The notes beneath the pieces were generated by a model. The model worked only from the letters and a program-made list of their open reading frames with translations, did no database searches and had not been told where the DNA came from. Below, piece after piece: positions 11,691-24,572 of a DNA stretch of 64,000 bases. A program made the translations under genes and the position numbers. Position 1 is the first letter of the stretch. Every line of letters starts with the position of its first letter. Location: positions 3,526,842 to 3,590,841 of the forward strand of contig OZ020306.1 of the NCBI GenBank assembly GCA_963971305.1, in the 5' to 3' direction. The DNA comes from Arcuatula senhousia (lineage: Eukaryota; Mollusca; Bivalvia; Mytilida; Mytilidae).

Positions 11691-12628
11691 AACAAGAGGC
11701 TCCCAGGAGCCTGAATCGCTCACCTGACATATGTGCCTGAAGTAAAGGTTATTAGGCAAAATCTATTTGACGTTGAAAGGGTCATAAGATTAATAAGGGG
11801 GTCATCTGACAATATGGTGGATCTTAAGATGCTGATCACTTTTCTTCTCAATCAAAATCTAAAAATCTGTCACCCTTTTTGAGTTATTTGCAAAAAACTG
11901 CCATTTACCCCTATGTTCTATTTTTAGCCACAGCGACCATGCTTTACAACCAACATCAGTTCTATACACCTAATGCAAATAAACAACTATATCAAGTTTG
12001 GTTCCATTTGGACTTAAAGTGTCAGAGGAGTTAACATTTCAATGTAATGAGGAAATGCTGTTAAAATGCTCAATTTTAACGTTCTAAGGGCAATAACTCC
12101 TAAAAAGAAAGGTCCTTCAACATTGACCCTATTACATATTTTATAGATCTTGATGTGCTTAACAACATGCAATTAAAATTTCTCAAATATCTAGTATAGT
12201 TTTCAAGATATTGAGCTAAACAGGTGCAAAATTTGCAAAATATCCACAAAAAGGGCAATAACTTCTATATGGGTTGTTGGATTTTCTTCAAAATTTCAGG
12301 GTAGGTAGATCTTGAGGTGCTGATCACTTTTACCCTTACAAGAATTTTGATATCTGTAGCGGTTTTTGATTTATTTGCAAAAAACTGCATTTTACCCCTA
12401 TGTTCTATTTTTAGCCATGGCGGCCATGTTTTACGACGTATCAATAATCCCCACATCAATTCTAAGCACCAAATGCTAATGAACAACCATACCAAGTTTG
12501 GTTGCAATTGGACTTATGGTGTCAGAGGAGTTAACGTTTTAAAAAGTTTATGGACAATGGACGGACAGACGACGGATGCCAAGTGATGACAATAGCTCAC
12601 ATGACCCTTTGGGTCAGGTGAGCTAAAA
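11691..12628. mobile_element. AGGCTCC-head / GTGAGCT-tail element, copy 1
   Basis: Starts AACAAGAGGCTCCCAGGAGC (head hairpin AGGCTCC-CA-GGAGCCT) and ends in a tail hairpin AGCTCAC-A-TGACCC-TTT-GGGTCA-G-GTGAGCT followed by AAAAA. The core holds two repeats of about 480 bp with 'caaaaactgccatttaccc' and 'ctatgttctatttttagcca' blocks. A GGACAATGGACGGACAGACG tract precedes the tail. Head GCTCACCTGA is also complementary to tail TCAGGTGAGC. Short reading frames here are not genes. Two more copies lie at 30415 and 33521. Confidence 0.8.
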
Positions 12629-14028
12629 ACTAGTTGTATTTAATCTTAGTGCTTTTAAATAATTTAAAAAATACTACAAGCATTAAAGTTATCAAAATGA
12701 CAAGTTTTTAGTAACTCTAGATGGCAAAGCTACTATTAAACACACACAAAAATGCAAGGTGATCCACTAATATAGGACCTTACTAAGCAATTCAATCTCA
12801 AAGTTTGCAACCCCTGAAGATAGATCTTTGTCAAATAGAGAATTAGTTTCATTATTTTCTACAAGTTTAAACCATTTTCTTACCATGGATCACTGTAATG
12901 ATAAAATGACATTAAAAATGTAAACAAAACTTATAAAAATACTCAAAATATTCTCATACCACACAAAAAGTGTCCCATACAATATTATGCATAACTTGTC
13001 TACGACACACTTCTCTTAAAAAGTTAAAAACAAAAATATTAATATTTCAATGCATATACATCTAATAAACATCCTTATAATAACATGCTGCTGTATCCAC
13101 AAGAGTCAGGACTTTCACGAAACTTTTATCATAATAGCCCAGAAAAGACTAATACCATGTCCAGCTCTTATAAGAACTTTTTAACTTCAATCTAAACAAT
13201 TCATGACAGAGCTGTGCAGATGTACAGTTGCAGATGCAGGATTAAAATTCTTTGCATGCAATAAGGTTTACTTGCATTATAATACCAACTTTTGTAAAGA
13301 GGTCATTTCATGCTGCATAAATAAGTATAATTGTCCATTTTTAGTATTGATGGTACTAGTTTATGAGCTGCTTAGAATTAGAAAATGAGGCTTTTAAATA
13401 TTTATGATTAACCCAATAATTCTGTTAAGATTATTGAAGACGTTATCAAATAAATCATTGAGATGATAAATGAGTCTTAAGATTGACAAAATATCTGTCC
13501 AAGTAGATCTTGTCGAGTCCTTGTAAAATCAAATATCCCTGCCATAAAACGATAATCACCAAGGCAGAGTGTGGCGGGGAGGGGAATGAGAAATGCTGAC
13601 TGTGAAAAAATAATCCTTGCTGGTCAGTACTGATTTTGTATTCATTCGTAAACAAAATTATAGTTATGCACACTTTTTAAAACTTTCCAATATAAATCCC
13701 TGATGGGATAATTTTCTATAACATTACATCATGGTATATAATACTACTGTTCTTTTTTTTTTACTTCAGGAATTAAAGTTTCACGTAGACCTATAAAAAT
13801 TGATCTGGTTATCAAATTCCAATACATAATGTAATGCAATGATAAATGAACAAGTGGACAAACTCTATACCATTCTGCATTGAATTGATGGAATGAAAAC
13901 TACAATGGCCGACAATAAGAGTCTAGATTTATGAAATATTGTATAATTATGTAAATCAAATAATATAGGTAAAAAATCTTTGCCAGTTTTAATCTGATAA
14001 ACAAATTTCAGCAAACAACATACTGTAC
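12629..14028. other. Intronic sequence, nothing recognised
   Basis: AT-rich and without any recognised exon or repeat. It lies inside the span of gene A, between alternative first exons a and b. Confidence 0.4.
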
Positions 14029-14165
14029 CTTTCTTCAAGAGTTTGTTTATCCTCTTTTCTTTTCTGGTCCATCAAAGTCCTAGCTATGCTAGCTATATTG
14101 AACTTTTTTGCCGGAGCCTTAATGCTCGATTGAGAATCACTTCTGCACATTTCACGTTCACTCAT
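14029..14165 (-). CDS. Gene A, alternative first exon b
   Basis: A minus-strand first exon, ATG at 14165-14163, preceded by TTTGTTCAAA. It has 45 full codons plus two bases and donor GAAAG/GTACAG in phase 2. The peptide begins MSEREMCRSDSQSSIKAP, carries the basic stretch KAPAKK, and ends with a charged helix-like segment, KRKEDKQTLEE plus the junction Arg. That leads naturally into the coil encoded by 6387-6474. Phase, donor quality and composition all agree with it being an alternative start of gene A. Transcript evidence would be needed to prove the join. Confidence 0.65.
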
Positions 14166-15744
14166 TTTGAACAAATGTCAGTAAAAATCTCTAAACCACC
14201 AAAGATTTTTTGAAAAGACACTAAATGTTGGGTCAAACAGATATATATCTGATCTCCAATTAATAAAAATAATATTTCTAAAATCCTCCAGGGAAATTAT
14301 GGCATGTATAGAATTTGATGATGCATTGATTGTCATCTATATCCATTTTTCACTAATTTGTTCAGATTGTATGGAGAAATCTGAATGTTTTCCAATCATT
14401 CATCAGTTTCTTTTTTATTTCTCCATCTTGCAATATTTATTACAGAACAGCGCACAGCAAATCAAGCAAAATATTTCAAACAAAATGTCTACAGTGTTTT
14501 CCATTAAAAAGGTTCTTTTGAAAATTTCTTTCAAAAATTCAAATCTATTAAAAACTCCACAAAGAAAGTTCATAAAACTCCTTAATTTAATTGAGAACTA
14601 TATAAACTAAACTTCCAATCCAAATTAAAAATTCATAAACCATAAATGTATCGTATATCCATTTAAACCTTCATAAGAGTAAGTAATCATTGATATTAAG
14701 TATTATTTTTTACAGTTAAAAAATCAAAAGTCCAATCTTAAAGCTATTCCTCCGTATAAAGCTGTATAAATAGACTGGGTAAGATTAACTGATCCCATAA
14801 GTTTGTAGATTCTCAGCGGGCACAAATAAATTTGACGATTTATGACGTGGATTTTGCTTTTGAAAGCGACCTATCTCTGCTAACCCACACAATATTAAAT
14901 CCAGTCTCTAATTCAAAGTCCCTAGTGTTTATAATGTCAACTTACGACTTCAATTTTTAGGTAAAAGCCCTGTAATGTCGTTGTTATTAACATCTTGTTG
15001 TCAATTTAAACTGACCATCAAAGACAAAGTTATCTGAACATATATATCTAAACCACTATCCAACATAATTCACAGTAAATCAAATACAATGTACATGTGT
15101 ATGAAATCATCATCTTAATCAATGTTCATTCCATTAGAAACTAGACAAACAGATTTTCTGAATTTTCTCAGATTTACCGAGTACTGACATTGTCCTCACC
15201 AGGCAAGAGGGACTTCTGGCATACATAATACAAATCAAATATTGACAAAGATCTAGGTATTAGGCAGATTTCTGACGATCTTTAGGGCCCGACAGGGATA
15301 ATAATCTCAAGGATTTAACAGACAAATAACTCCATTTACAGCGTCTAAGAAAAACAATTTTGAAATTTAATTTTTGAAATTAGATTTAAACCACTCTTCA
15401 ATTTACCAACTTAGAATTCAATTTCAAATCCCTCCCATCAATTAAATTCAGACTTTAACTTCCAAAGATCTTATAAAATTCACAAATTTATTCCATAATG
15501 GGTCGTATAATTTGTAATCTTTTGAGAAACATTATATAAGACTGTCAGAAAGTGTAAACTTTAACAAAGACAACATTGATTGGGGCATGTCTTTGACTTC
15601 CAATTATCACAAAAAAAACTTTATGAGGTGTTGAAGTTGACAGAAAACAAACAATTGTCTCCCTTAAGTCTGAAACGATCTCTTCTGGTACTATTAAATT
15701 GAAGGTGGTGGCAGAAATTAAAATAAAGAAGGAATGTGTCCATG
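14166..15744. other. Upstream or intronic sequence, nothing recognised
   Basis: AT-rich. The first few hundred bases may include the promoter for first exon b. No repeat structure or coding exon was identified. Confidence 0.4.
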
Positions 15745-16308
15745 GGACACAGATGCCCCCGCTAGGCACCAAACAGGAAGTTGATGTCTGACAGACATCA
15801 AAGTCGCTGAGGACATATCAGTTTGTGATACTGAACAATCCTACCAAGTTTCAAATCATTGTCAAGTACAGTTCCTGAGAAAAGCTTGACAAAAATTTTA
15901 AAGTCATGTTCACACATTTTCACATCAGCCTAAGTCCAAACAGGAAGTAGATGGCCGACAGGTCTGAAAATCGCTTAGGACATATAGTTTGTCATACTAA
16001 ACCATCATACCAGGTTTCAAATCATTATCATGTATAGTTCCTGAGAAAAGCTTGACAAAAATTTTCATAGTCATGGTCACTTATTTTCACATTTGCCTAA
16101 GTCCCAAACAGGAAGTAGATGTCCGACAGGTCTGAAAATTGCTTAGGACGTACAGTTTGTCATACTGAACAATCCTACCAAGTTTCAAATCATTCTCATT
16201 TACAGTTCCGAAGAAAAGCTTGATGGAAATTTCGTACAGACGGACGTACGGACAGACATGAGTAAAACTTAATGCCCCCCCGACATGTCGTCGCGGGGGC
16301 ATAAAAAC
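15745..16308. mobile_element. Non-autonomous tandem-core element, family 3 (ATGCCCCCGC ends)
   Basis: Inverted ends ATGCCCCCGC (15753-15762) and GCGGGGGCAT (16293-16302) flank three repeats of about 170 bp holding CAAACAGGAAGTAGATG, 'ccgacaggtctgaaaat' and 'gttcctgagaaaagcttgac'. The right side has a CAGACGGACGTACGGACAGA tract and its own hairpin ATGCCCCCCCGAC...GTCGCGGGGGCAT (16272-16302). Overlapping 76-residue frames on the minus strand come from this repeat. Confidence 0.75.
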
Positions 16309-16569
16309 AAATTGCATTCCTTTGCAGAGCTTGATAGAACATGTAATAACATGTTTTTTGGAGACAAAGAGGGGAAGATATTATACATACAGTTGCTAAA
16401 GTTGTGTAAAAAGGATACTGTATCATATAACAACACGGGTCAAAATCCAGGCCCTGAAGTCATCCCATTTACCAGTCATCGATATTATTTTTAAACTGAT
16501 AGAATCATAAACTAGATTGATGATGTTACTCTATCAAACTTAGTGATTCATAGGTCCAATATATCTAAA

Positions 16570-17095
16570 ATGATTTAGGCATTGTCTAGGTGCGAGCACA
16601 GCAAAATTATTTCAATTTTCTTCAATTGAAAGAAAAGAAAAGAAGAAATGAATCATAAAAACTTCTTTCAAATACTCTTCTTAGCAAATTTAAATTTTAG
16701 CAAACAACGCTGTGAATTCTTTGGTTGATTCTGTAAAGGCGCCTATGAGCGCGTGACGTTTCGCTCCAAATTTTGAATAATGAAGTTGATAATATTTACA
16801 TCATTGATATATTCAATGTTAAAAAATTAACAAAAAAGGCAAATAAATTATGTTACTAGTAAATATTTGCCCCACTTATTTTTCAAACTTTCTTCCATAT
16901 GTTTTAAAACACAAAAGATATTTTTAGAAGTGATATTATTATTATCATTATAAATATATTCACGGCGGAACTGTAATTTTGAGAAGCATACACGGATGGA
17001 AAAAAAATCAATATCAGCATTAGGCAAATTTATCGCGGAAACTTGCCGTAGAGCTCTCCGCTACGAGCTGTGCTCGCTATAACATTTGTTTTTAA
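16570..17095. mobile_element. Inverted-repeat element related to 63372-63770
   Basis: Left part GGCATTGTCTAGGTGCGAGC ACAGC and right part GAGCTGTGCTCGC are partly inverse of each other. A segment 'atcagcattaggcaaatttatcgcggaaac' near the right end recurs at about 63720-63750 as 'atcagcattagcaaatttctcgcggaaac', and the left end recurs at 63373. The two loci therefore look like diverged copies of one non-coding element. Confidence 0.55.
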
Positions 17096-17494
17096 TCTTC
17101 TAACCATAATCTGCAGCCTGAGGTTTTGTGGCAGATTTCACTGCAACCACATTGGAGTGATATTAAATGGCCATTATGGGCAATAACTACCGAACATCTA
17201 GGTATTATAGACAAAATTTTGCATGCTTTAAATATTTATAAAGTTTGATCAAAGACAGAAATGGTTGTGTCATATTAGTTGAACTTAGTTGGCTTAAACT
17301 GGAAGTACAGTCAAACCTGCTCGAGCGGACACCTTTAATAAACGGTCACCTGCACAAAACGGTCATTTCAAAACCCGCCCGACCGTTTTTCCTATATGTT
17401 TTAACTCGATTTAGCGAACACCTGTCTAACGCGGTCAGCAGTCACCCTTTTTCGCCGAATTTTGATTTTCATCCCCTCATAATGGCCATTTTGA

Positions 17495-17893
17495 CCTGAA
17501 AGCAGTGATAGTGATGATGACGACGACGAAATACCGCTTCGTGTAGTTCAGATGTCTTGAGCGATATTCGGCTGTGAATTTCAAGACCTGGTATCTCTTG
17601 ATGAAAATCTTAAGGTATGTTCAAGTGAAATGACTGATTGGGACTTGCCAGCTACTCAAATTTTGAAGGAAACAGCAGATGATACATGCAAAAGTGATGC
17701 CGACTAGAACCCTGTTCAGGATAATGAACCTGAATTCCTAGAAATTTTGGAAAAAGCCAAACTGTTTACCAAACAAAATGGAAAAACACAAATGCTTGAA
17801 ACCGTGATGGAATTAGAGGATCAATTCACTAATGACTTTATGATGGGAACCCAGAAACAGTCTAGAATAAGTGACTTTTTTGGGGCTATCTAG
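17495..17893 (+). pseudogene. C-terminal fragment of a Tigger/jerky-type transposase
   Basis: Reading on the plus strand gives an acidic SDSDDDDDEIPLRVVQ segment, an 'FGCEFQDLVSLDENL' block with 'DWDLPATQILK', and a tail ending KQSRISDFFGAI before TAG at 17891-17893. Acidic region, DW-containing block and a short basic-aromatic end are characteristic of the tail of Tigger-type DDE transposases. In-frame stops (the TGA after VVQMS and the TAG at 17704-17706) and the absence of the HTH and DDE domains show it is a pseudogene. Confidence 0.75.
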
Positions 17894-18219
17894 TTTACTT
17901 ATATGTGTATAAACAACAGTGAAAAAACAATGTACTGTATTTTAAAAAGTATTATTGACATATATGTATATGTATTTACAATGTATTTCATTGATTTCAA
18001 TTGGTAATAAATATCTTATTTTTTAAAACTTTTGAATGAATAATACAAATAAAAACAATATCAGTATACATACACTTGCTTACTACAATATGCATGGATT
18101 TATATACTACATGTGTCTAGTCTAATATCTTTAAAATAGATCCCATATATGAAACCTCAATTAAGAGGTCACCTGTCTATAAAGGTCACTTTTAGTTTTC
18201 CCCTTAGGTGACTGCTTAA

Positions 18220-18775
18220 GGTTAGTGAGGACACCTGACCCCAAAAATAATTCCGAATTTAAAATGTCCAATTTTTTTGATATATTAGGTATATTCTTTA
18301 TCTTGTGTAAAAATATTGGACCCCCTTTTCAGGCTTGTTTTTCCAATATTTAGGCTCAAAGTTGTCCCAAATTACTATAGATTATATAGGAAAGGCCAAA
18401 TAATTAGCATAAAATCCTGTCGCAGAAAAAATCCACGAATTTAAATTTTATTTTTATTTGTTAAAAATCAATGAAATACAATATATTTTGAAATAAAGCA
18501 ATAAAAACTGGGGGTCACCAGCTTACTTTTCTCTCTACTACACAAATCTTTGTAATTTTTGGGTCATTTTTCAAGTGGATTATCTCCCTTGTTTTATTTG
18601 AAAAATTTATATATGAAGGAATGAATGTTTTATTTGTATTAAAATTAATTTAATTTGATTAAGTTTTATTAAATTAAACATTTTAACACAAGTTACAAGG
18701 TATTTGTGACGTCTGCAGTTGTTTTTTTTGCATTTTTAGCTGTTTTTGGTCACATGACAGGTGTCCTCACTAACC
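18220..18775. mobile_element. TTAA-flanked MITE nested in the Tigger terminus
   Basis: Inverted ends GGTTAGTGAGGACACCTGAC (18220-18239) and GTGTCCTCACTAACC (ending 18775) are flanked on both sides by TTAA (18216-18219 and 18776-18779). A TTAA duplication fits piggyBac or Kolobok mobilisation. Removing it rejoins the Tigger right terminus (...GTGACTGC/GACAGGTTTGACTG). The interior is AT-rich and non-coding and shares 'gggggtcacc' with the MITE at 56761-57307. Confidence 0.85.
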
Positions 18776-18795
18776 TTAAGACAGGTTTGACTGTA

Positions 18796-19561
18796 TATAT
18801 AAGCAAAAGACTATTCTTATGCCACAATAATGGACCACATAATGATGCTGCATACAAAATTGAAAAAAAAGGGGGCTATTTGTTGCTAGAAAATACATCA
18901 AAATACGCCTACACACATCTGCTTATTGTCTTTTTATCAACTGGTAAGCCACCTGGCCAAAAACTATTGATAATGCACCATACTAATATGTTTACTTGTA
19001 CCCAAAATGGTTAATTATGAAGGCTTACATATACTTTGAAGTATATAACAATAGAACAGACCATCACCTGATTGACAGTCTGCTGCTCTACAGATTCCAC
19101 AGGTTTATCTTTTTCCAATGGGAAGAATTTATCAATTCAAACAAGACCTAGCCACCTAGTTAAAAGTCTAATAAATTGACCTTATGTTGCTAAATTGGCA
19201 CCTGCATGATAGCTCTTCTATAAATATTTTCTTTCTATCTTTAAACTGAAGTAAAGAAATAATACCCTATAAGTAAGCCTTGTCCTAACACAGAACCACT
19301 TAGAACAGTCCTTAACATTGTAGATGGACCTTATGTTTACTTCTAACATGTAAAAAAAAATTAATTCCTTTGTGTGATGAGTCAAAGACTGCTGTAGATG
19401 AAGATGTCAATTATCTGGAAAACTTGACTTACATACAGTGTGATGTCAAAAGTATTTCAAGCTTTACATCATGTACATTCTGCATGTTTTTGGTTTTTAT
19501 TACGTGAAAATATGGCCTGGGAATAATTTTTGTCTAAAATACTACTTTATATATAAGAAAC
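18796..19561. other. Intronic or intergenic, nothing recognised
   Basis: AT-rich sequence with no recognised exon or repeat. Confidence 0.4.
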
Positions 19562-20182
19562 TAGAAAAACTGTGAGCCGCAGCTCACAAATAAATACCCC
19601 CATCCCCCAAAAAAATTAATCGGATAAAATTTTAAAAAAGGAGATGCACATCTACATTATGTCACAAAGATTGTGTGTAAGTTTCATGAAAATCCTTCAA
19701 AGGGTTTAGGAGGAGTTGCAGATAAGAGATGGGTACCCCCATGTAGTCAAATGGCTAAGTCCATGTTTTGCTATGGGAAACCCCAAAAATCGTTCTGATC
19801 AAATTTTAAAATAGTAGGTGCACATCTACATTATGTCACAAAGATTGTATGTAAGTTTCATGAAAATCCATCAAGGGGTTTAGGAGGAGTTGCGGATAAG
19901 AGATTGGTACCCCCATGTGTCGAATGGCTAAGTCCATGTTTTGCTATGGGAAACCCCAAAAATCATTCTGATCAAATCTTAAAATAGTAGGTGCACATCT
20001 ACATAATGTCACAAAGATTGTGTGTAAGTTTCAGGAAAATCCATCAAGGGGTTTAGGAGGAGTTGCGGATAAGAGATGGGTACCCTGAAGTGTAACGGAA
20101 GGACGGACGGACGGACGGACGGACGGACGGACGGACACCCCTATCACTATATACCCCCCACTTTTGAAGTGGGGGGTATAAT
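19562..20182. mobile_element. Non-autonomous tandem-core element, family 4 (TATACCCCCC ends)
   Basis: The head carries hairpin TGTGAGC-CGCA-GCTCACA (about 19570) and AATACCCCCATCCCCC. Three direct repeats of about 180 bp follow with 'aaatagtaggtgcacatctac' and 'tttaggaggagttgcgga' blocks, then about nine GGAC units. The end is a perfect hairpin: TATACCCCCCACTT (20150-20163), TTG loop, AAGTGGGGGGTATA (20167-20180). No protein is encoded. Confidence 0.8.
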
Positions 20183-22084
20183 AAAGGGAAAAGAGTTAAG
20201 CATGAAATACATTTGACGTCACATTGTATATATACAAAATATAAGCTTGACTAGTAATATCCAAAGTTCTAACTACATTTCGTTTTGCATCAAATTATGA
20301 TAAGCTTTAATACATGTAACTGGATTTGTTTTTAACAAAATAAAAATAGTATTTGTTAAGGATTCTGTTCATGTTTCAGTCTCATTGAAATTGCATTTGG
20401 GAATAACTTTTAAAATAAACAAAATGTTTGAAAAATGGTATTATTTTTTTTTTTAAACTATATGTTTATCATTAAAGTATACCAAAAGATTATGAATCTT
20501 TATTAAGTAGTTTTAAAGTTATTTCAATTTAAAATTTTATGCCCTAGGATGATTTCAGGTAAGATTTTCCAAAAACAGAGATTGGGGTAGAAAAGGTCAG
20601 CCCATAAAAAAAGTATTTATCATTCATCTTTGCTTTTTTAAAACATTGAATAAGATGTTTTTTAATAAGAGAAGGCAGAAAATATGTTGTTTAAACCATC
20701 AGATGGAAGAAAATTGGGAAAATCTGTATTTTAAAGAAAATTTGAAATGGCCAAAAATGCCCCTAAAGCGCATGAAAATGGGACAAAACTTCCTTATATC
20801 AACACATAACTATATATTTTTTTACTTTGGTACCTTCATTTTTATTAGATATAATTTTTTAGAAAGTATTCAAAAAAGTTTAATACTCAAAAATAAAAAT
20901 ATTTCATGAAAATAGTCAAAAATGGGAAAAAATGAACAAAATCGTGAAAAATGTCCTTCTTCCAATGTATGCAGCAAAGAAAATTGCACAGCAACCTATG
21001 AATTTTTCTTCAAATATTGCTTTTGTAGTCTCAGAACATTGCAAAAATTGAGTGATAAATAAAATTACATACTTTAAAATTTTGGCTCCTGACCAGAGCA
21101 CATCCATAATTAAAGAAAGCTTATATTTTGCATGCAATACTTCAGAAGAATTTTTTAAACTCATTTATGCCATTTTCAAAGAGAAGACCTTCTGAAAACA
21201 AAAAACAAGACAATTAGGCATAAAATTGTAAACGAGTCATAACCAAATTACCTTAAATCACAGTTGAATCTGTTGGCTTCCATTTAAGATATTAATTTGT
21301 TATTAGAATTTCTTACCTTTTTATAAGATACCAATTACCGCTCGACATTTCATGATCCTAATTTTCTGATCAATGTTGACAAAAATGGATCTAAGACCCC
21401 AAGGATATACAAATATTAAGTCTTCTTTTATCAGGGTATAACGGGTGACCATCTAAGCCACTTATTAACTATTCACTGTATTAATATTTATCATAAGGTT
21501 TTCAATCATGTCAGAGAAACTTACAAAAAGTCATGAACAGGAGGCAACTCATACGTCTTAGTACAAAGTGTCAAAACTTTTAATTAAGATATTAAATTGG
21601 TATTTTCAAGGTATGAATTCTAAATTGAAATAAACCTTTAGAGATACAGGGTTAATTAACTTTATACATGAAATCTGAATATAAAGCTGGTGATACAACT
21701 ATTTGTACAAGTGGAAACAGTGTTACAGTTAAACTGATACAGTTTCAATAGATGAACAAAATATTAAAAACATTTCAATTATTGACTTTGAATTGACATT
21801 CAATTCATTTTCAAAAAAGATTAAATAAATATTTTGATTTCAAAACAGAACTAATTGTATTTTCTTCTTTTTACATTCCGTCACGGATCATGCTGTAAAG
21901 TCCACTACCGATAAACTTTGGATGTTGTACAATTCAGATAACAACATAATCTGTTTTGTATAATAATCATATGTTTTATTCTAAATAGCCAAACTTCTGA
22001 TAATCAGTAGTAAATAATGACAACAAATTGAAAGAGAATACACAGAAATAGTAATAACAAAATGCTGGAAAACATTATTAATAT
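20183..22084. other. AT-rich sequence, nothing recognised
   Basis: Short reading frames on both strands lack domains, start context and splice logic. No structured repeat was seen by eye. Confidence 0.4.
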
Positions 22085-22450
22085 CAGCATTTTAAAATAC
22101 TTTGTATCAAAATGGCCTTGCAATATGATCATCAACAAAATTTTAGCAAAATCTGCTCAGAAGTATCAGAGAATGTTTGTATTACCTAAAATGCAAATCC
22201 GTAAAGTTCCATAACTCCTTTAAAAAAAAATTCAAATCATAATGGCCTTGCAATGTTATCAACTTCATATGGTGACAAACAATATACAAATTCAATAAAG
22301 TTTGTGTAGCCATCCCAAGTGGAACTGCACCCACAATGGTTCTATGACCTATATTTTACATAGTCCCAAAAGTCCTATTACATGTACAAGTCATCATTGA
22401 ATGAGCAAAATTGGGGCCATAACTCCAATGAGGGGGTCATCTGACAATCT
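22085..22450. mobile_element. Decayed tandem-core remnant related to 10.9 and 36.5 kb
   Basis: Two diverged repeats carry ATGGCCTTGCAATATGATCA, 'aaagttccataactcct' and 'tggtgacaaacaata' blocks, as in the elements at 10704-11222 and 36262-36870. Ends are not recognisable. Confidence 0.5.
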
Positions 22451-24572
22451 TCAGATAAATGTAATTCTTAAAGGGCCTCAAATAGTGAACAAATAATATA
22501 GTGACTTACTTTGAAGAGTTATAATAGTTGAGCCATTTATGTTTGGCGTGGATAGATTGAACAACACTACTGATACCTCCATCCATAGCTAATAATTACG
22601 TTCAACTTCCGACAAATGTCAATTATAGCATTATATCCATTTTATAAATTAAATAAATGTACAGTAACTTTCTTTATCAAACACTATTTGTTCATGATCA
22701 ATATCAGATTTTTCAATCAGTTCGAGCAAACGTTTACAAAGGACCAATTAGAAGCAGGGAACGACCAAATAAAGTCTTTTACTGTTAGCCATCATGCAAT
22801 AATAAAAAGGAAGGGACAATAAAAGCTCAATTTAATGAAAATAACCTTTTCTCATAAAACTTGGTCAGATAGACATATATAGGATTAGGATGATCGTGGA
22901 TACCCCCTGCAGACAGACTGTAAGGTATTCTCTGGTTGCCAGGCATCATTGTATGTCTGAGTTTATCATGTCTCATTAAATATCAGGAGGAAATCAAGAC
23001 TTTCTATCAGATAAACAGCAGGATTACTACTTTATAAACTTATTAAAATGTTTCATCCACTTAAGTTAAAAAAAAACTTCTTAAAAGGATTTCTATATAT
23101 ACCAACTAACTTCAGGTTGCTTAATTCTATCAAACAGATTAACATGAAATTGATTTCACATTTAAATTTAATCAACATAAAAAACTTTCAATTAAAATAA
23201 GTAAATTTAGATGAGGGTATCATTCACAAGACATGCAATGATCGAATTAAAATTCAAAATTTATTAGATCCTATAAAATTTAAACATTAAACCCCAGTGT
23301 CCTAATAGTTTGCTTTTTATACCCTACCAAGCATAAAGTATATGATAAGTAATCATTTTGATGTGAGATTCCAAATAATGTTAAGAAGGAGGTGTAACAC
23401 CAGCATGATATGGTGCTCCAGAACCAATGGTCTATCTGGATGTTTTCTTTTGCAATTAGCATCACACTCAGTCAATCAAAAGGGGGAACTAAAAAAGGTT
23501 GAGAACAAAGGAAATCATTGAGCCAGGCCATGTCCCCTCTTAGTAAAGTGAAAGTGATAATTTAGTAGAATGTTTTTGAGGAGTGCGGCACTGTGAATAT
23601 ATCAAAAATATAAAAAGAGCAAAATACTTGTCGTTTTTTTTTCTTTTAAGTTCTTTAAAAGTTTTGTGTACCTGTTTTTATCACAAAACACACTTTACAT
23701 ATAAATTTACTTTTCTGTCATTTTAAGCTTGTTTCAATTTTGATAGAATTTGGTAAAAGCAAAAAGTTTTTACTCTACAATTTAAAGTTTTGAGTTGACT
23801 TAACTTAAACAGGGGAATTCTTCTTGACGTCAAATGAGGGATAAGCAAACATAATGTAATCTTCATAATCAAGAAAATGGGATTCTTAAAACAAAACAAA
23901 CCATTAAAAGCAGTAGCTATGAGGCACTTAGTTATTTTTTTTTAATCTTAAAACTCTTTCAGGTGTGAAATTTTAATAAGATCAATACTAAAATAAGATA
24001 TTTCAACCATTAAATTGTTATTTCAATTGTATTTATACTTATCAGTAGGCTAATTTCAAATTAATCAGAAAAACTGTTTCTGTTATTTTTTCTTGTAAGA
24101 AGTTTTAGTGAATACAACATAAGAAGAATAACTCTAGCCATCTATCTGATGAAAACAAATTTATATGGCTTCAATAAATGAAAATTTAAATGTTATTCAT
24201 AAATCTGTGATATTAAATTTTTTTTATTCAATCAACATGTTATTGAAATTGCTTTGAACTAAAAATTATACTAGAGTTATCCCTCTTTAAGCTGTGTCAG
24301 TGATCTGTTCATGCTAATGCCAGGAACTATTAGTGATAAAAGTAGACCTAGTAAAGTTCTAAGGTAAAGTAAATTCATTCACATGTACACCACTGGCCAA
24401 TACCTGAATGTATTGGAAATACATAAAGAAAAGATATTTACTTAATTCTATGATGTTTATAATAACACTTTATGCATGTATGTAAAATTTTCTTTCATAT
24501 TTGAATGTATGCATTAAATCTACATGTATGTAAATCTTATCATCCTTTTATTACCAAATTAAAATTAACTAG
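22451..24572. other. AT-rich sequence, nothing recognised
   Basis: No exon, RNA gene, repeat array or inverted element could be supported. Confidence 0.4.

Larger units (their letters stand above)
17308..18793 (+). mobile_element. Tigger/pogo DNA transposon relic
   Basis: Starts CAGTCAAACCTGCTCGAGCG and ends AGACAGGTTTGACTG, giving inverted ends CAGTCAAACCTG, with TA on both sides (17306-17307, 18794-18795). This is the usual TA duplication of Tc1/mariner/pogo elements. Subterminal 'cggtcacctg' and 'aggtcacctgtc' repeats are typical. Inside are only the C-terminal remains of a transposase and AT-rich DNA. A MITE flanked by TTAA sits within the right terminus (18220-18775). The element is long dead. 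Confidence 0.85.

Noticed and set aside
18706..19014. 102-residue plus-strand frame
   Set aside because: It crosses from the TTAA MITE through the Tigger terminus into flanking DNA, so it cannot be an ancient gene.
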